The notes under the pieces are model-generated. The model was not told where the DNA came from. It saw only the letters and a program-made list of their open reading frames with translations, and ran no database searches. A stretch of DNA of 64,000 nucleotides, from positions 248,001 to 312,000 of the forward strand of contig CANMVC010000001.1 in assembly GCA_947501325.1 (NCBI GenBank). The letters run 5' to 3'. The position numbers were made by a program, and so were the translations under genes. Origin of the DNA: an uncultured Sphingomonadaceae bacterium (GTDB lineage Bacteria; Pseudomonadota; Alphaproteobacteria; Sphingomonadales; Sphingomonadaceae). The first letter of the stretch is position 1. Each line of letters begins with the position of its first letter. Shown one piece after another: positions 34,462 through 44,300 of this stretch.

Positions 34462-36546
34462 TCAATCTTCTAAGAAAGCAAACCCATCCTCACCATAACA
34501 AATTTCATCGATAAAAGTCTCCGTTTCAAATCCATGATCTTGCGCAATTTCATCCAAACGCTTCAATGCTCTTGAAGACAAAAAGGGTCTGATAAAACCA
34601 GTCATTAACTCCTGCTTCAAGTAAGCAAAAACAATTAAAATTATTGAAAAGCTTACAGACGAATACAAAACATACCCTTTGATGTCGCCAAAAAATACAG
34701 CCAAAACTTGAGCAGTAATTACAGATAAAACAAACAATCCAAGAATAAGGCTTTTCTCAATATTACCCCTTTTATTAGTTTTTTGAATGATCTTTGAAAT
34801 CACTGCATTTCGGTCTCTTGATAAAGATTCAACTGTAGCATTTAGAGACTCTTCTTTTTCATCCCTTTTTTTGATTTTTCTGTTTAGAACTCGCCTCTCC
34901 TGAGCAGCATCTTTCTTTACTTGAGAGACTTCTTCATCTGCAGCTTCTGTAACTTCTTTAATGGAAGCACGTTTCATCGCATCCATAAGAACACTGATAT
35001 TCGAGGAGTCGATTAACGAAGCAGAACCCAATGTTTTATCCATCAAAACCTGCGTCGAACGACTTTCAGATAGCAACAGCTCCATTTGAACAGCCGTTTC
35101 TTTGGAAACTTCTTTGGATAAGCTTTTTACCTTCTCCACGATATTTTTCCTGAGAGTTATCACTCTACTGCAAGCAGCCCGAATATAGTGCTTGGGAATT
35201 TCGTCAGTGTTGCCATCTCCTGTCCGAAGCCAGACTGCAGTTGCTAACTGCCGCTGGTGAATTACCGGACCGGTATGGTTCCCCGCGATGTATGCTCGCT
35301 CTTGACTAATTCGCTTAGCCAATTTTGGAAAATAAGGGTTTCGGGTGACAACGATATGTTTGGTTTCAAACAAATCTGAATGTTTTATTCCGCTTCGCTT
35401 TCGGGCAGTCATCGCTGCGATAGCAGCATCATGATGGCGAGGGATGTCATCTTGAACCCAAGAAATTTGACTATACATTGAATCAACTGCGTCATCGTCA
35501 AAAAACTTATGCTTTAATGGAAACATAGGTAAAGTAGTGTCATCAATGACAATGCCATGCTGCTTTAGAACCGGTTCAGCATTGCTCGCCACCTGCCTTA
35601 CATAAGCTTCGAGAACCTCATTCTTTCTCATCGCATCTGCCGTAGCATTTGTTCGATCGCTTACGTTACGACTCAGCAATGCTGTAAGCGAATTTTGGAT
35701 CTCCTCGACACTAAGGCGATAAATCCTAATCTTTCCGCCTGCAGCTTCTACTCGCCTCAAAATTGTTCGAACACTATCTCGAGCTTCTTTGCCGGAGAGC
35801 CCGATGTAGTCGAGCGCAACGGGAGCGTCCAAATAGATACATAGGTCGGTCGACTTAATACGACTAATGGGTTTTTGGAAATCTCTCACCACATCAGTTA
35901 CTAAGCCAACGGCGGCTAGCTTATAAAGCAATTCAAGATGGGAGGAATTGTTGTTAAAAAGATGTTCTACAAAACGCGCACTTAGAAAAGACCCGTCTGA
36001 TCTATCTGCCTCTAAAGGGTCGTCGAACTGATAGATCAGTGTTTTTCCCTGCTTTACAACCTTTGCATTTCTTTGTGCCGTCTGCTTGTCATATATATCG
36101 AGTTGCATAAGCCAATCGACCAAGTCATCGACAAGTTGCTCCGAACTTCTGTTTATCTTCGATAACGGAGAAATATCTTCTATGAATTTTGAAAATTCTT
36201 CACCTATCTGCTTTGCTTCCTCAACAAATTTTTTTGCAGAAGCATCGATATTATCGGGGACTTCGTGTCTGACAACATAAACGTGGTTATTATCTAGTGT
36301 TTTTTTCTCCAACCAAGAATTATCCAAGAAAATTGGGACAAACTCTTCAACAATGTCGCTGGTGATACCTAGCTTATAATGTTGATTGATCCGGTCGGCT
36401 AATTTTTTTGGATCTAACGCTTCGCCGTTGAAATAAGCTACATCTGGCTCAAATAGCGTCGCCAATGCATGACGTATATCTGCGTGCCCTTCTCGTAGCA
36501 CTTCTACAGTGTTAAAAATGCGAATAGCTTTTTTACTGATTGCCAT
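34462..36546 (-). CDS. PIN-like nuclease fused to coiled coil and two membrane helices; foreign composition
   Basis: This 694-residue protein has no family name I can give with certainty. An N-terminal part (about 1-95) has a winged-helix-like pattern (LADRINQHYKLGITSDIVEEF then a beta hairpin NHVYVV). Residues about 230-410 look like a PIN fold: CIYLDAPVALDYIGL (acid D240), SVEEIQNSL (E281/E282), HHDAAIAAMTARKRSG (D373) and HIVVTRN (N403). A charged coiled coil (about 530-595) leads to two helices (about 599-619 and 624-643) and a soluble tail. This suggests a membrane-tethered RNase. The AT-rich DNA and Lys/Asn/Ser-rich codons differ from all neighbours. It is monocistronic with its own promoter (36576-36610). 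A defence or toxin-type role is inferred only. Confidence 0.6.
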   Translation of the reverse strand: MAISKKAIRIFNTVEVLREGHADIRHALATLFEPDVAYFNGEALDPKKLADRINQHYKLGITSDIVEEFVPIFLDNSWLEKKTLDNNHVYVVRHEVPDNIDASAKKFVEEAKQIGEEFSKFIEDISPLSKINRSSEQLVDDLVDWLMQLDIYDKQTAQRNAKVVKQGKTLIYQFDDPLEADRSDGSFLSARFVEHLFNNNSSHLELLYKLAAVGLVTDVVRDFQKPISRIKSTDLCIYLDAPVALDYIGLSGKEARDSVRTILRRVEAAGGKIRIYRLSVEEIQNSLTALLSRNVSDRTNATADAMRKNEVLEAYVRQVASNAEPVLKQHGIVIDDTTLPMFPLKHKFFDDDAVDSMYSQISWVQDDIPRHHDAAIAAMTARKRSGIKHSDLFETKHIVVTRNPYFPKLAKRISQERAYIAGNHTGPVIHQRQLATAVWLRTGDGNTDEIPKHYIRAACSRVITLRKNIVEKVKSLSKEVSKETAVQMELLLSESRSTQVLMDKTLGSASLIDSSNISVLMDAMKRASIKEVTEAADEEVSQVKKDAAQERRVLNRKIKKRDEKEESLNATVESLSRDRNAVISKIIQKTNKRGNIEKSLILGLFVLSVITAQVLAVFFGDIKGYVLYSSVSFSIILIVFAYLKQELMTGFIRPFLSSRALKRLDEIAQDHGFETETFIDEICYGEDGFAFLED

Positions 36547-36575
36547 TAAGCTAAGTACCTTAGGTGTATTAACAA

Positions 36576-36610
36576 TTAGCCTAAGCTAACACTTTGCTTA
36601 TTGCTGTCAA
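36576..36610 (-). promoter_or_regulatory. Promoter and palindromic operator of the PIN-like gene
   Basis: On the minus strand a perfect -35 box TTGACA (complement of 36605-36610) is followed after 16 bases by TAGCTT (36583-36588) as a -10 candidate. The palindrome TTAGC-CTAA-GCTAA (36576-36589, plus strand) covers the -10. A second copy of its TAAGCTAA half lies at 36547-36554, just before the start codon. The spacing suggests autoregulation by binding at two sites. The start ATG is 37 bases downstream of the -10. Confidence 0.55.
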
Positions 36611-36744
36611 TATTATCAACTATAAGGCTATCACCAACGAATTCCTGACTAAGGTGACTGTTCTCCAAATATATCGATTTAAGCCGCTTGCAGCGCAAGC
36701 GCGACTTTCAGCTACCTCTCCCCCGAAGGAAAAGGGCCATTGAT

Positions 36745-36857
36745 TTACTCCGCCGGTTCTTCCGCCTCATCCGCTGGCAAATACAACCGCTCGCCCTTGT
36801 CCCTATAGACCTTAGTCAACTTCGCGCATGCCTTCTTCGGCGCTCTGGTTTTGCTTA
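36745..36857 (-). pseudogene. Decayed copy of the thiC 3' end
   Basis: Reading on the minus strand, bases 36856 down to 36745 repeat the last codons of thiC (38908-39085): CAAAACCAGAGCG, GAAGGCATGCGCGA, CTATAGGGACAAGGGCGA and the ending GAACCGGCGGAGTAA. About 60 bases of thiC sequence are missing between two CTTCGGCG repeats, and a one-base insertion shifts the frame after the GMRE codons. It cannot be expressed as a useful protein. It sits between the foreign-looking gene and the alpha/beta hydrolase. It probably marks an old duplication or recombination involving the thiC end. The rest of 36611-36888 shows nothing else. Confidence 0.8.
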
Positions 36858-36888
36858 CGGACAACCGGCTCAGCCACGCTGTTTCCCC

Positions 36889-37785
36889 TCACAACCCCGC
36901 CCGAAACTCCGCATAAGCCGCCATCACATCCGCTGCCCCTTCGGTCTGCGGATAATGCCCCAGATGGTCCAGCCGCCACGCCGGAACCGCCGGGTTCAGC
37001 GCCGCGACCGCGTCGACCAGATGCCCGCCGGAGACCGGGTCCTGGGTGCCGTTAATCAGCGCGATCGGGCATGGCGGGTGGGTCAGCTGGGCTTCCCAGC
37101 GGGGACCGTGGGTGCGGCGGTCGGCGATATAGTGGAGCAGCTTGTGTTGCAGCCGGTCGCCGCCGTTGGTGCTGATGACGGCCCAATAGGCGTCGAGTTC
37201 CGCTGCGCCGGGCTGCGTATCCTTGCCGAAAACCTCGCTAAAGCTTTTGCCGAAACGCTCCCGGTTCATCAGGTGCACGAACAACCAGCCAAAGGGTCCG
37301 GTGAGCAGCTTTTGAATGGGCCGCGCGCGATGCTGCGCGGGGAGCAGGCCGCCGTTGAGAAAGGCGCAGCTCAGCAATTTGTGCGCCAGCTTGCCCTCAC
37401 CCTGCCGCGCGAGCAATTCCTGCCCCGGGCTGACGCCATAATCATGGACGAGCAGATGAAAATCCTGACCCAATAAAGTCTCGGCCAGATAGGCCGCGAG
37501 ATCGCTTTGTTCCTGCAGATCATAAGGATGCCGCTTCGGCTTGTCGGAAAAGCCAAAGCCGAGAAAATCAAACGCCACCACCCGGTAACGCGCCGTCAGA
37601 TCCGCCCACATCGGCAGCCAGTCGAGGCTGGAGGTCGGAAAGCCGTGAAGCAAGAGCAGCGGCGGCGCGGATGGGTCGCCGCCGGTGCGGACGAAAATCT
37701 GGTGGCCCTGCCAGTCGACAAATTGTCCATCCTTGCGCCATTGCTCTGCGCTTTGCGGGGTGATTGGGGCGGGGTTGGTGGTCAT
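36889..37785 (-). CDS. Alpha/beta hydrolase, haloalkane-dehalogenase-like
   Basis: This 298-residue protein has the HGFPTSSLDWLPMW oxyanion segment and VHDYGVSPGQEL, where the nucleophile is Asp as in haloalkane dehalogenases and epoxide hydrolases. VAFDFLGFGFSDKP and DHLGHYPQTE (His) complete the pattern. An Asp nucleophile with LHGFPTSS is typical of epoxide hydrolase/dehalogenase relatives. Epoxide hydrolase or dehalogenase activity is possible but not shown. A sphingomonad repeat lies just upstream of its start. Confidence 0.85.
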   Translation of the reverse strand: MTTNPAPITPQSAEQWRKDGQFVDWQGHQIFVRTGGDPSAPPLLLLHGFPTSSLDWLPMWADLTARYRVVAFDFLGFGFSDKPKRHPYDLQEQSDLAAYLAETLLGQDFHLLVHDYGVSPGQELLARQGEGKLAHKLLSCAFLNGGLLPAQHRARPIQKLLTGPFGWLFVHLMNRERFGKSFSEVFGKDTQPGAAELDAYWAVISTNGGDRLQHKLLHYIADRRTHGPRWEAQLTHPPCPIALINGTQDPVSGGHLVDAVAALNPAVPAWRLDHLGHYPQTEGAADVMAAYAEFRAGL

Positions 37786-37807
37786 GGGTGGTGGCTTTCA
37801 TGGATGG

Positions 37808-37828
37808 ATCCTGAAACAAGTTCAGGAT
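37808..37828. repeat. Sphingomonad-type short palindromic repeat
   Basis: ATCCTGAA-ACAAG-TTCAGGAT forms a perfect 8-bp stem with a 5-base loop, in the context TGGATGGATCCTGAAACAAG...GATGACG. This is the widespread REP-like element of sphingomonad genomes (from general knowledge). It sits in the 97-base spacer between the hydrolase and the helical-repeat gene. Confidence 0.75.
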
Positions 37829-37882
37829 GACGAACGGGCTGCGGGTGTGTGGTCCTGCCACCTTGTCTGCATATTGGCAAAT

Positions 37883-38413
37883 TTACAGATCGGCCAACAC
37901 ATCGCCCAGCTGGCGGACACGCGCGCGGACCGAGGCGGCGCTGTCCTTGGCAGCGGCGCGGGCGGCATCCCGGGCCGCATGGCCATATTCCGGATGCTGG
38001 GCGGCAATCCGGCACAGCGCATCCACCGACCAGGCGCGCAGGAACGGGCGGTCATGGTGGAGCAGCGGCGTGAGCCAGCGGTCCATCACCGCTGCGCCAT
38101 CGGCCGAGAAGGTGAGATGGGCCGCGCTCTGACAGATATGCAGCTGCGCCTGCCAGTATCGGATCGCCGGAATTTCATCCCACAAGGCTTCGCTCTGCGC
38201 CGCAGAAAGCGCCTCCCCGCGTTCGAGCGCCGCCTTGATCAACCAGGTCGCACCGCTGGACACCTCCGCCCGATCATGTGCGGCGAGCGCAATCACTGCG
38301 TCGAGATAGGCCGCCTCATCCCGATATTCCGCCTCAACCTCACCCAAGATGCTGACCGCCCGGCCATCAAAGGCCTGAAGACGGGTGAGCAAGGCGGCGG
38401 CAGACAGGGCCAT
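37883..38413 (-). CDS. Helical-repeat (HEAT-like) protein, unknown function
   Basis: This 176-residue, all-helical soluble protein has repeats of the pattern seen in HEAT-like proteins: YLDAVIALAAHDRAEVSSGATWLIKAAL and HHDRPFLRAWSVDALCRIA, ending in a basic helix AARAAAKDSAASVRARV. It lacks a catalytic motif and probably binds another protein. It lies eight bases downstream of the RidA gene on the same strand, so it is likely co-transcribed with thiC and ridA, which gives no clear clue about partners. Confidence 0.65.
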   Translation of the reverse strand: MALSAAALLTRLQAFDGRAVSILGEVEAEYRDEAAYLDAVIALAAHDRAEVSSGATWLIKAALERGEALSAAQSEALWDEIPAIRYWQAQLHICQSAAHLTFSADGAAVMDRWLTPLLHHDRPFLRAWSVDALCRIAAQHPEYGHAARDAARAAAKDSAASVRARVRQLGDVLADL

Positions 38414-38420
38414 GGGGGTT

Positions 38421-38903
38421 TTACTCCGCTGGTTCGTCCGCCTTTGGCGTCAGGCGCGCGGTGATCTTGATCTCTACCAATCCGTCGGGCGTGTAAAGGC
38501 GGTCAACGTCAATCGCTGTCCAGGCCGGAAAGGGCGCTTTCACAAACCGGTTCTTGGCGGCGGCGAGCGGTGGCATCGATTGATCAATATCGACATGATA
38601 GGTGGTGATATCGAGCACATCGTCCCAGCTTGACCCGGCGCGCTTCAGTATCGTGCCCAGATAGGTGAAAGTGCGGGCATAGCTTTCCTCGTCAGTCATG
38701 CCTTCCGGTGTCGGTCCGGCGATAACGCCTGACATATAGACCTTGCCATCGTGGATGACGGCCTGAGAAAAACCGAACTGCTCCATGAAGGCGCGGCCCT
38801 GTTCACTCTCAGGCATCAGGGTCTGCTTGGGCTCCGCCAGCGCGGCGGAGGTGGCCCCGATAATCGCCACGGCGGCGGTGAGCGATATTCCTATGGCTTT
38901 CAT
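38421..38903 (-). CDS. RidA-family protein with signal peptide
   Basis: This 160-residue protein has a signal sequence ending SAALAEP and then a RidA (YjgF/YER057c/UK114) domain: SQAVIHDGKVYMSGVIAG, SSWDDVLDITTYHVD, FPAWTAIDVDRLYTPDGLVEIKITA. The Arg that binds substrate carboxylate in RidA is not securely located in the short C-terminal strand. Secreted members of this family have unknown roles, whereas cytosolic RidA removes reactive enamines. The gene starts five bases after the stop of thiC. Its final 16 bases before the stop match those of thiC. Confidence 0.85.
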   Translation of the reverse strand: MKAIGISLTAAVAIIGATSAALAEPKQTLMPESEQGRAFMEQFGFSQAVIHDGKVYMSGVIAGPTPEGMTDEESYARTFTYLGTILKRAGSSWDDVLDITTYHVDIDQSMPPLAAAKNRFVKAPFPAWTAIDVDRLYTPDGLVEIKITARLTPKADEPAE

Positions 38904-38907
38904 GCGT

Positions 38908-40863
<1,956 letters not shown>

Positions 40864-40867
40864 CTAA

Positions 40868-40966
40868 CACCGCTCCCTCCCTCCGCCCGGGTTAACGGGA
40901 TCAGGTTCAACGGGTCGCGGCTTATTCCGCTCTCAACCTGCTTTTGCGCACAGGCTCCCCGGGGAT
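40868..40966 (-). promoter_or_regulatory. TPP (THI-box) riboswitch upstream of thiC
   Basis: On the minus strand the leader reads CCGGGGAGCC (P1/P2 side), then GGTTGAGAGCGG, ACCCGTTGAACCTGATC and CCGTTAACCCGGGCGGAGGGAG. These are the conserved TPP aptamer blocks: CUGAGA-type bulge, ACCC-x-UUGAACCUGAUC and the closing GGAGGGA. It senses thiamine diphosphate and should lower thiC expression when thiamine is plentiful. Control is probably at translation start, because a hairpin masks the ribosome-binding site and no terminator stem with a T run follows. Confidence 0.95.
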
Positions 40967-41054
40967 GAGTCGCAAGGTAGTGCGGTCATCCCCGAAGGTC
41001 CAGCGAAGATTGGTAAGGGTAGCGATAGAAGCTGCGTGACGAAGCGCGAATTTT

Positions 41055-42185
41055 CTACCAGCCGGGGACGAAATATTTCGGTGGGACCGCACAGCCCCAA
41101 TAGAAACCCTGCCCGAAATCCGCACCCAGCAAGCGCGCCTGCGCCAAATGATGTTTGGTTTCAATCCCTTCAATCACCGAGCGCGCTTTGCGGCCACGAC
41201 AGAATTCCAGCATCGACGCCAGCAGGGAGATCGGAATATCGCCATCATAACAGGCATTGAAAATCGTCTTGTCGATCTTCAGTTCATCAAACGGAATTTT
41301 CGCAATCCGTTCCAGATTGGCGAGACCGGTGCCATAATCATCTATCGATATACCCAGCCCGTGACCGCGCAGCGCGTGGCAGACGGCGGCCAGCCTGTCG
41401 ACATCGACCACCCGTGCTTCCTCGGTAATCTCCAGCATCAGCGCGCCTGGCGGTACATCAGCATGCTTCAACCGGCTGATCAACGCATCGACAAAGCGGC
41501 GATAGGTCATCATGATGGCGCTGCAATTAAACGAAACGGGCACGGATTTGCCGCGTTTCGCCAAAGCAGTGGCGAGCTTGATCGATTCATCGACGACCAC
41601 CAAGGTGGCCTCGACCTCGACCGCAACATCGACCAAATCAGAGAAGATGATGGCCGGGTTCAAGGCGCGCCGGGTCTTTATCCGGGTGAGCGCTTCGTAA
41701 CCAACGATCTTGTCATTATCCAAAGACTGCTTGGACTGAAACTCAACAGAAATATTCGGCAGCAGACGGTCCGTTTCGACCAGCGCGCAGACATAGTCGA
41801 GATCGTTGGCGATATGACCGCTGACGTCAGCCATCCGTCCGATCAAATTGCACAATGTCGGCACGGCATAGGGTTTTTGCAGCCGCTGGACGACGCTGGC
41901 GGAATCAAAAGTCAGCGCGTCATCACCGTTATCCTTCGGATTAGGCGTCAAGATGACGGGCATGGAAGGCCGCAATCCCGCGAAACGTTCGAGCAAGCCA
42001 TGGCCATTTTCGCGCATGCTTTTGGGATCAATGATCAGCGCATCCGGACCGAAGACCAGACTGGCTTCCTCATCCAGTTTGGAGAACACGCAGGCGACTG
42101 CAATATTATGCGCCTCCAGATCATCCTGCAGAGATCGGGAGAGCGCATTTTCTTCTTCGACAATAATAACTTTTGCTGTGGACAT
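41055..42185 (-). CDS. REC-EAL c-di-GMP phosphodiesterase
   Basis: This 376-residue protein starts with a receiver-like domain (VIIVEEENALSRSL, ALIIDPKS with a phospho-acceptor Asp candidate, and VQRLQKPY with the conserved Lys). Residues about 140-370 are an EAL domain: GYEALTRI, NCSA, LEITEEARV, DDYGTGLANLERI, KIDK, EGIET and GADFGQGFYWG. The catalytic acids and the metal-binding residues are intact, so it should hydrolyse c-di-GMP to pGpG. No sensor kinase lies next to it. It is downstream of the sciP-like cell-cycle regulator, which suggests a link to motility or cell cycle (inferred). Confidence 0.9.
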   Translation of the reverse strand: MSTAKVIIVEEENALSRSLQDDLEAHNIAVACVFSKLDEEASLVFGPDALIIDPKSMRENGHGLLERFAGLRPSMPVILTPNPKDNGDDALTFDSASVVQRLQKPYAVPTLCNLIGRMADVSGHIANDLDYVCALVETDRLLPNISVEFQSKQSLDNDKIVGYEALTRIKTRRALNPAIIFSDLVDVAVEVEATLVVVDESIKLATALAKRGKSVPVSFNCSAIMMTYRRFVDALISRLKHADVPPGALMLEITEEARVVDVDRLAAVCHALRGHGLGISIDDYGTGLANLERIAKIPFDELKIDKTIFNACYDGDIPISLLASMLEFCRGRKARSVIEGIETKHHLAQARLLGADFGQGFYWGCAVPPKYFVPGW

Positions 42186-42306
42186 GACAGGACCTCGATG
42201 GGAATGGTTTCGACCCCGGCGCAGTGCCGGAGCGAAAGGTTATTGGTTAGATTGGGTAGCGCGGGTCATCAGGCGCTGTCACTTGGCGCGACAGCTCCGA
42301 CACATG

Positions 42307-42597
42307 TCACGCATGCAGCTTTTGATCACGATATTCTTGCATATGAGTAATGCTCAGACCGCTCATGCCAGCGCGATATACGGCCTGTTGCCAAGAGATT
42401 AACTCTTCCAGCGACAGACTATAGCGCTCACACGCCTCATCCGTGGTCAACAGCCCACCATTTACGGCGGCGACAACCTCTGCTTTGCGCCTGACGACCC
42501 AGCGGGTTGTATCTGGCGGTGGCAAATCATGTTCGGCTAGCGCTTCCCCAAGCGGACCAATGACTCGTGTTGCTTTTGGTAATAATACGTCTTTCAT
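42307..42597 (-). CDS. sciP: SciP-like CtrA regulator (DUF1153)
   Basis: This 96-residue protein matches SciP/DUF1153. TRVIGPLGEALAEHDLPPPDTTRWVVRRKAEVVAAVNGGLLTTDEACERYSLSLEELISWQ is the conserved core, with a helix-turn-helix in the second half (given here as positions about 10-70 of the protein). In Caulobacter SciP binds DNA and CtrA and limits CtrA-activated transcription in swarmer cells. The start ATG 42597 is chosen because an earlier ATG (42648) adds 17 non-conserved residues. It is alone on its strand with a promoter region at about 42660-42760. Confidence 0.92.
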   Translation of the reverse strand: MKDVLLPKATRVIGPLGEALAEHDLPPPDTTRWVVRRKAEVVAAVNGGLLTTDEACERYSLSLEELISWQQAVYRAGMSGLSITHMQEYRDQKLHA

Positions 42598-42667
42598 ACG
42601 GAACCTCAATTCTGCCTTGCGGCCTTGCCCTGTTCCTATGCCCGACACTGAAAATGCGCTGAGGATG

Positions 42668-42705
42668 TTAAGCCAATTTAAATTTTTGTGGTTAACGACC
42701 TTTAA
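42668..42705 (-). promoter_or_regulatory. Paired TTAA motifs upstream of sciP (tentative)
   Basis: Two TTAA-N6-TTAA pairs lie upstream of sciP: TTAAGCCAATTTAA (42668-42681) and TTAACGACCTTTAA (42692-42705). CtrA sites in Caulobacter have N7 between the halves, so these are near but not consensus. In Caulobacter sciP is a CtrA target, which makes a shared regulatory design plausible. Confidence 0.25.
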
Positions 42706-42880
42706 TATGTGCGCTTGGTCGCAAACGGGTTCTTTCGCGCGGCTTTAATATTGCCAGACGCGAGGATGTAGCTGGAAGGAAGCCGAAACGGCCAACCGTT
42801 ATAGCTCTATGAAATACGCCGTTATAATCTGTTTTTCATGACGCTGATTGTGCCAGAATAGGTCGCCGTAGCACCGCAAA

Positions 42881-43756
42881 TCAAAAAGTATAGCCGACTC
42901 CGATAGTCGCAAAAAATTGGTCTGCATCACCCCGGATGGAAGTGATGGGAGTGCGTTTGGCGTCTTCGAGCAAGCGCGAATAGCTGCCAAGGAGTATCAC
43001 TGCAAAACCGCCATTGGTTGCGTCTCCATCGAGATCAATCGCACCAAAAGCCGAAATACCGACACTCCGCCAGCCGCCGCTGCCGCTGAAACCCGGAAGC
43101 CCGCTGGCCGCAGTGCCCTCCGGTGAAATGCTGAAATAATAGTCTGCATAATCGTCATCGACGTGGTCGGCGCTGATCGCCAGGCTGACCGCAGTACCGC
43201 GATTAATGGGCGTAAAATAGGTCAGGCTCGGTGAGATGACCTGTCCTTTGTGGGCACCTGCAACGTCCCAACGCAGATCGACTTCAGCAGTCAGTGAGTC
43301 AAATGGATTAAGCAACCGATTAACCTTGACGCCAGCCACAGCCCCGAGTTCCACTGCAACATCCAGTTCACCCAGACTGCGCACAACATCATCCTTGATG
43401 GAATTGTTGCGATCAAAGCGCGCGCGGCCGACTGGTCCAAGGATGAAATCCACCTTCGCGCCGTCTTTATCCGGGATAAAATCCAGTGCGATGCCCGGGC
43501 CACGCGGTTCAAAATCAATGCCCGCAACGCTACCCAAAATCACCGGCAGTGGCGATAAAACATAATTGTCGGAACCGTCATAGCTAGGGCCCACAGCAAC
43601 ACCGGCACCCAGCGTTACATAGTCCCCGTCAAACACATTTTCGCCCGGCGGCGGCCCCTGCTGCTGCGCATAAGCTGTGGTTGAAAGGCATAACGCAACA
43701 GCAAAACTGATGGCGCGGGTGGTGATATGGAATTTTGGGGGGAAATAATATGTCAT
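42881..43756 (-). CDS. MipA/OmpV-family outer membrane protein
   Basis: This 291-residue protein has a signal peptide ending AYAQQ and a beta-rich sequence of the MipA/OmpV family: GDYVTLGAGVAVGPSYDGSDNY, LSPLPVILG and the C-terminal VGYTF, an outer-membrane barrel signature ending in Phe. MipA in E. coli interacts with murein-synthesis enzymes; other members act as porin-like proteins. The role here is unknown. The ATG 43756 is chosen; a start nine codons upstream gives a worse signal. Confidence 0.85.
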   Translation of the reverse strand: MTYYFPPKFHITTRAISFAVALCLSTTAYAQQQGPPPGENVFDGDYVTLGAGVAVGPSYDGSDNYVLSPLPVILGSVAGIDFEPRGPGIALDFIPDKDGAKVDFILGPVGRARFDRNNSIKDDVVRSLGELDVAVELGAVAGVKVNRLLNPFDSLTAEVDLRWDVAGAHKGQVISPSLTYFTPINRGTAVSLAISADHVDDDYADYYFSISPEGTAASGLPGFSGSGGWRSVGISAFGAIDLDGDATNGGFAVILLGSYSRLLEDAKRTPITSIRGDADQFFATIGVGYTF

Positions 43757-43808
43757 CTCGCTATAATGCGGCGAACAGCTCAAAGTTCCAAGAATTTTTC
43801 GCTAATAA

Positions 43809-44300
43809 TCACAAAATATATTTCATTTTTACAGCATAGTTCAGATCAGTGCGCTCTACTGTAAACTGCGCTGATTTAAACTTGGGCGGGCCCATGCCAA
43901 TCTTGGGATTCCGGGAAAAACCGAAACCTTCGCGTGGCAGAAACAAACGCAAATCCATTTTGCCATTGCTGTTTTCGTCATGCACCAGAGCCACGGCATA
44001 GGTGCCCGGCTTTACATTGGCGATCTGGACATTGCCGGCGCTGGATGCAGCAACCTTTATTTTCCGGGCGGACTGGTCTTTGGTGCAATCCGGAAAATAT
44101 TTCGGATTTTTGCTCAAGCAGACCAGGACATCCCCTTTTTCCGAGCGCAAATTGGAAATCGCTATATCAACCGTCGCTGTGGCGGCGGTTGCGACGGTCG
44201 GCTGGTTAGCCACCGCTCCGCTGATCGGCAGGGTCGCTAAAAGACCCAAGCCCGAGATCAGTGCCACAGACTTTGTCCCAGAACCGAAAATATAATCCAT
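43809..44300 (-). CDS. DUF2141 secreted protein
   Basis: This 163-residue protein has a signal-like N-terminus and the DUF2141 domain: ATVDIAISNLRSEKGDVLVCL, VQIANVKPGTYAVALVHDENSNGKMD and LPREGFGFSRNPKIGMGPPKF. The family has a beta-sandwich fold and is exported; the function is unknown. The ATG at 44300 has AGGGGC before it and is preferred over an ATG at 44333. Either way its 5' end overlaps the 3' end of the upstream membrane hydroxylase gene, by 95 bases from 44300. Confidence 0.85.
   Translation of the reverse strand: MDYIFGSGTKSVALISGLGLLATLPISGAVANQPTVATAATATVDIAISNLRSEKGDVLVCLSKNPKYFPDCTKDQSARKIKVAASSAGNVQIANVKPGTYAVALVHDENSNGKMDLRLFLPREGFGFSRNPKIGMGPPKFKSAQFTVERTDLNYAVKMKYIL

Noticed and set aside
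34406-36890. Integrase or transposase around the PIN-like gene
   Set aside because: None was found, and no direct repeats that would be attachment sites were seen; island status rests on composition and the thiC remnant only.
41148-42350. Long plus-strand open frame opposite the EAL gene
   Set aside because: It is antisense to a protein with intact EAL motifs and shows no recognisable domain of its own.
42668-42705. Perfect CtrA consensus sites upstream of sciP
   Set aside because: The spacing between TTAA halves is six, not seven, so it is listed only as tentative.
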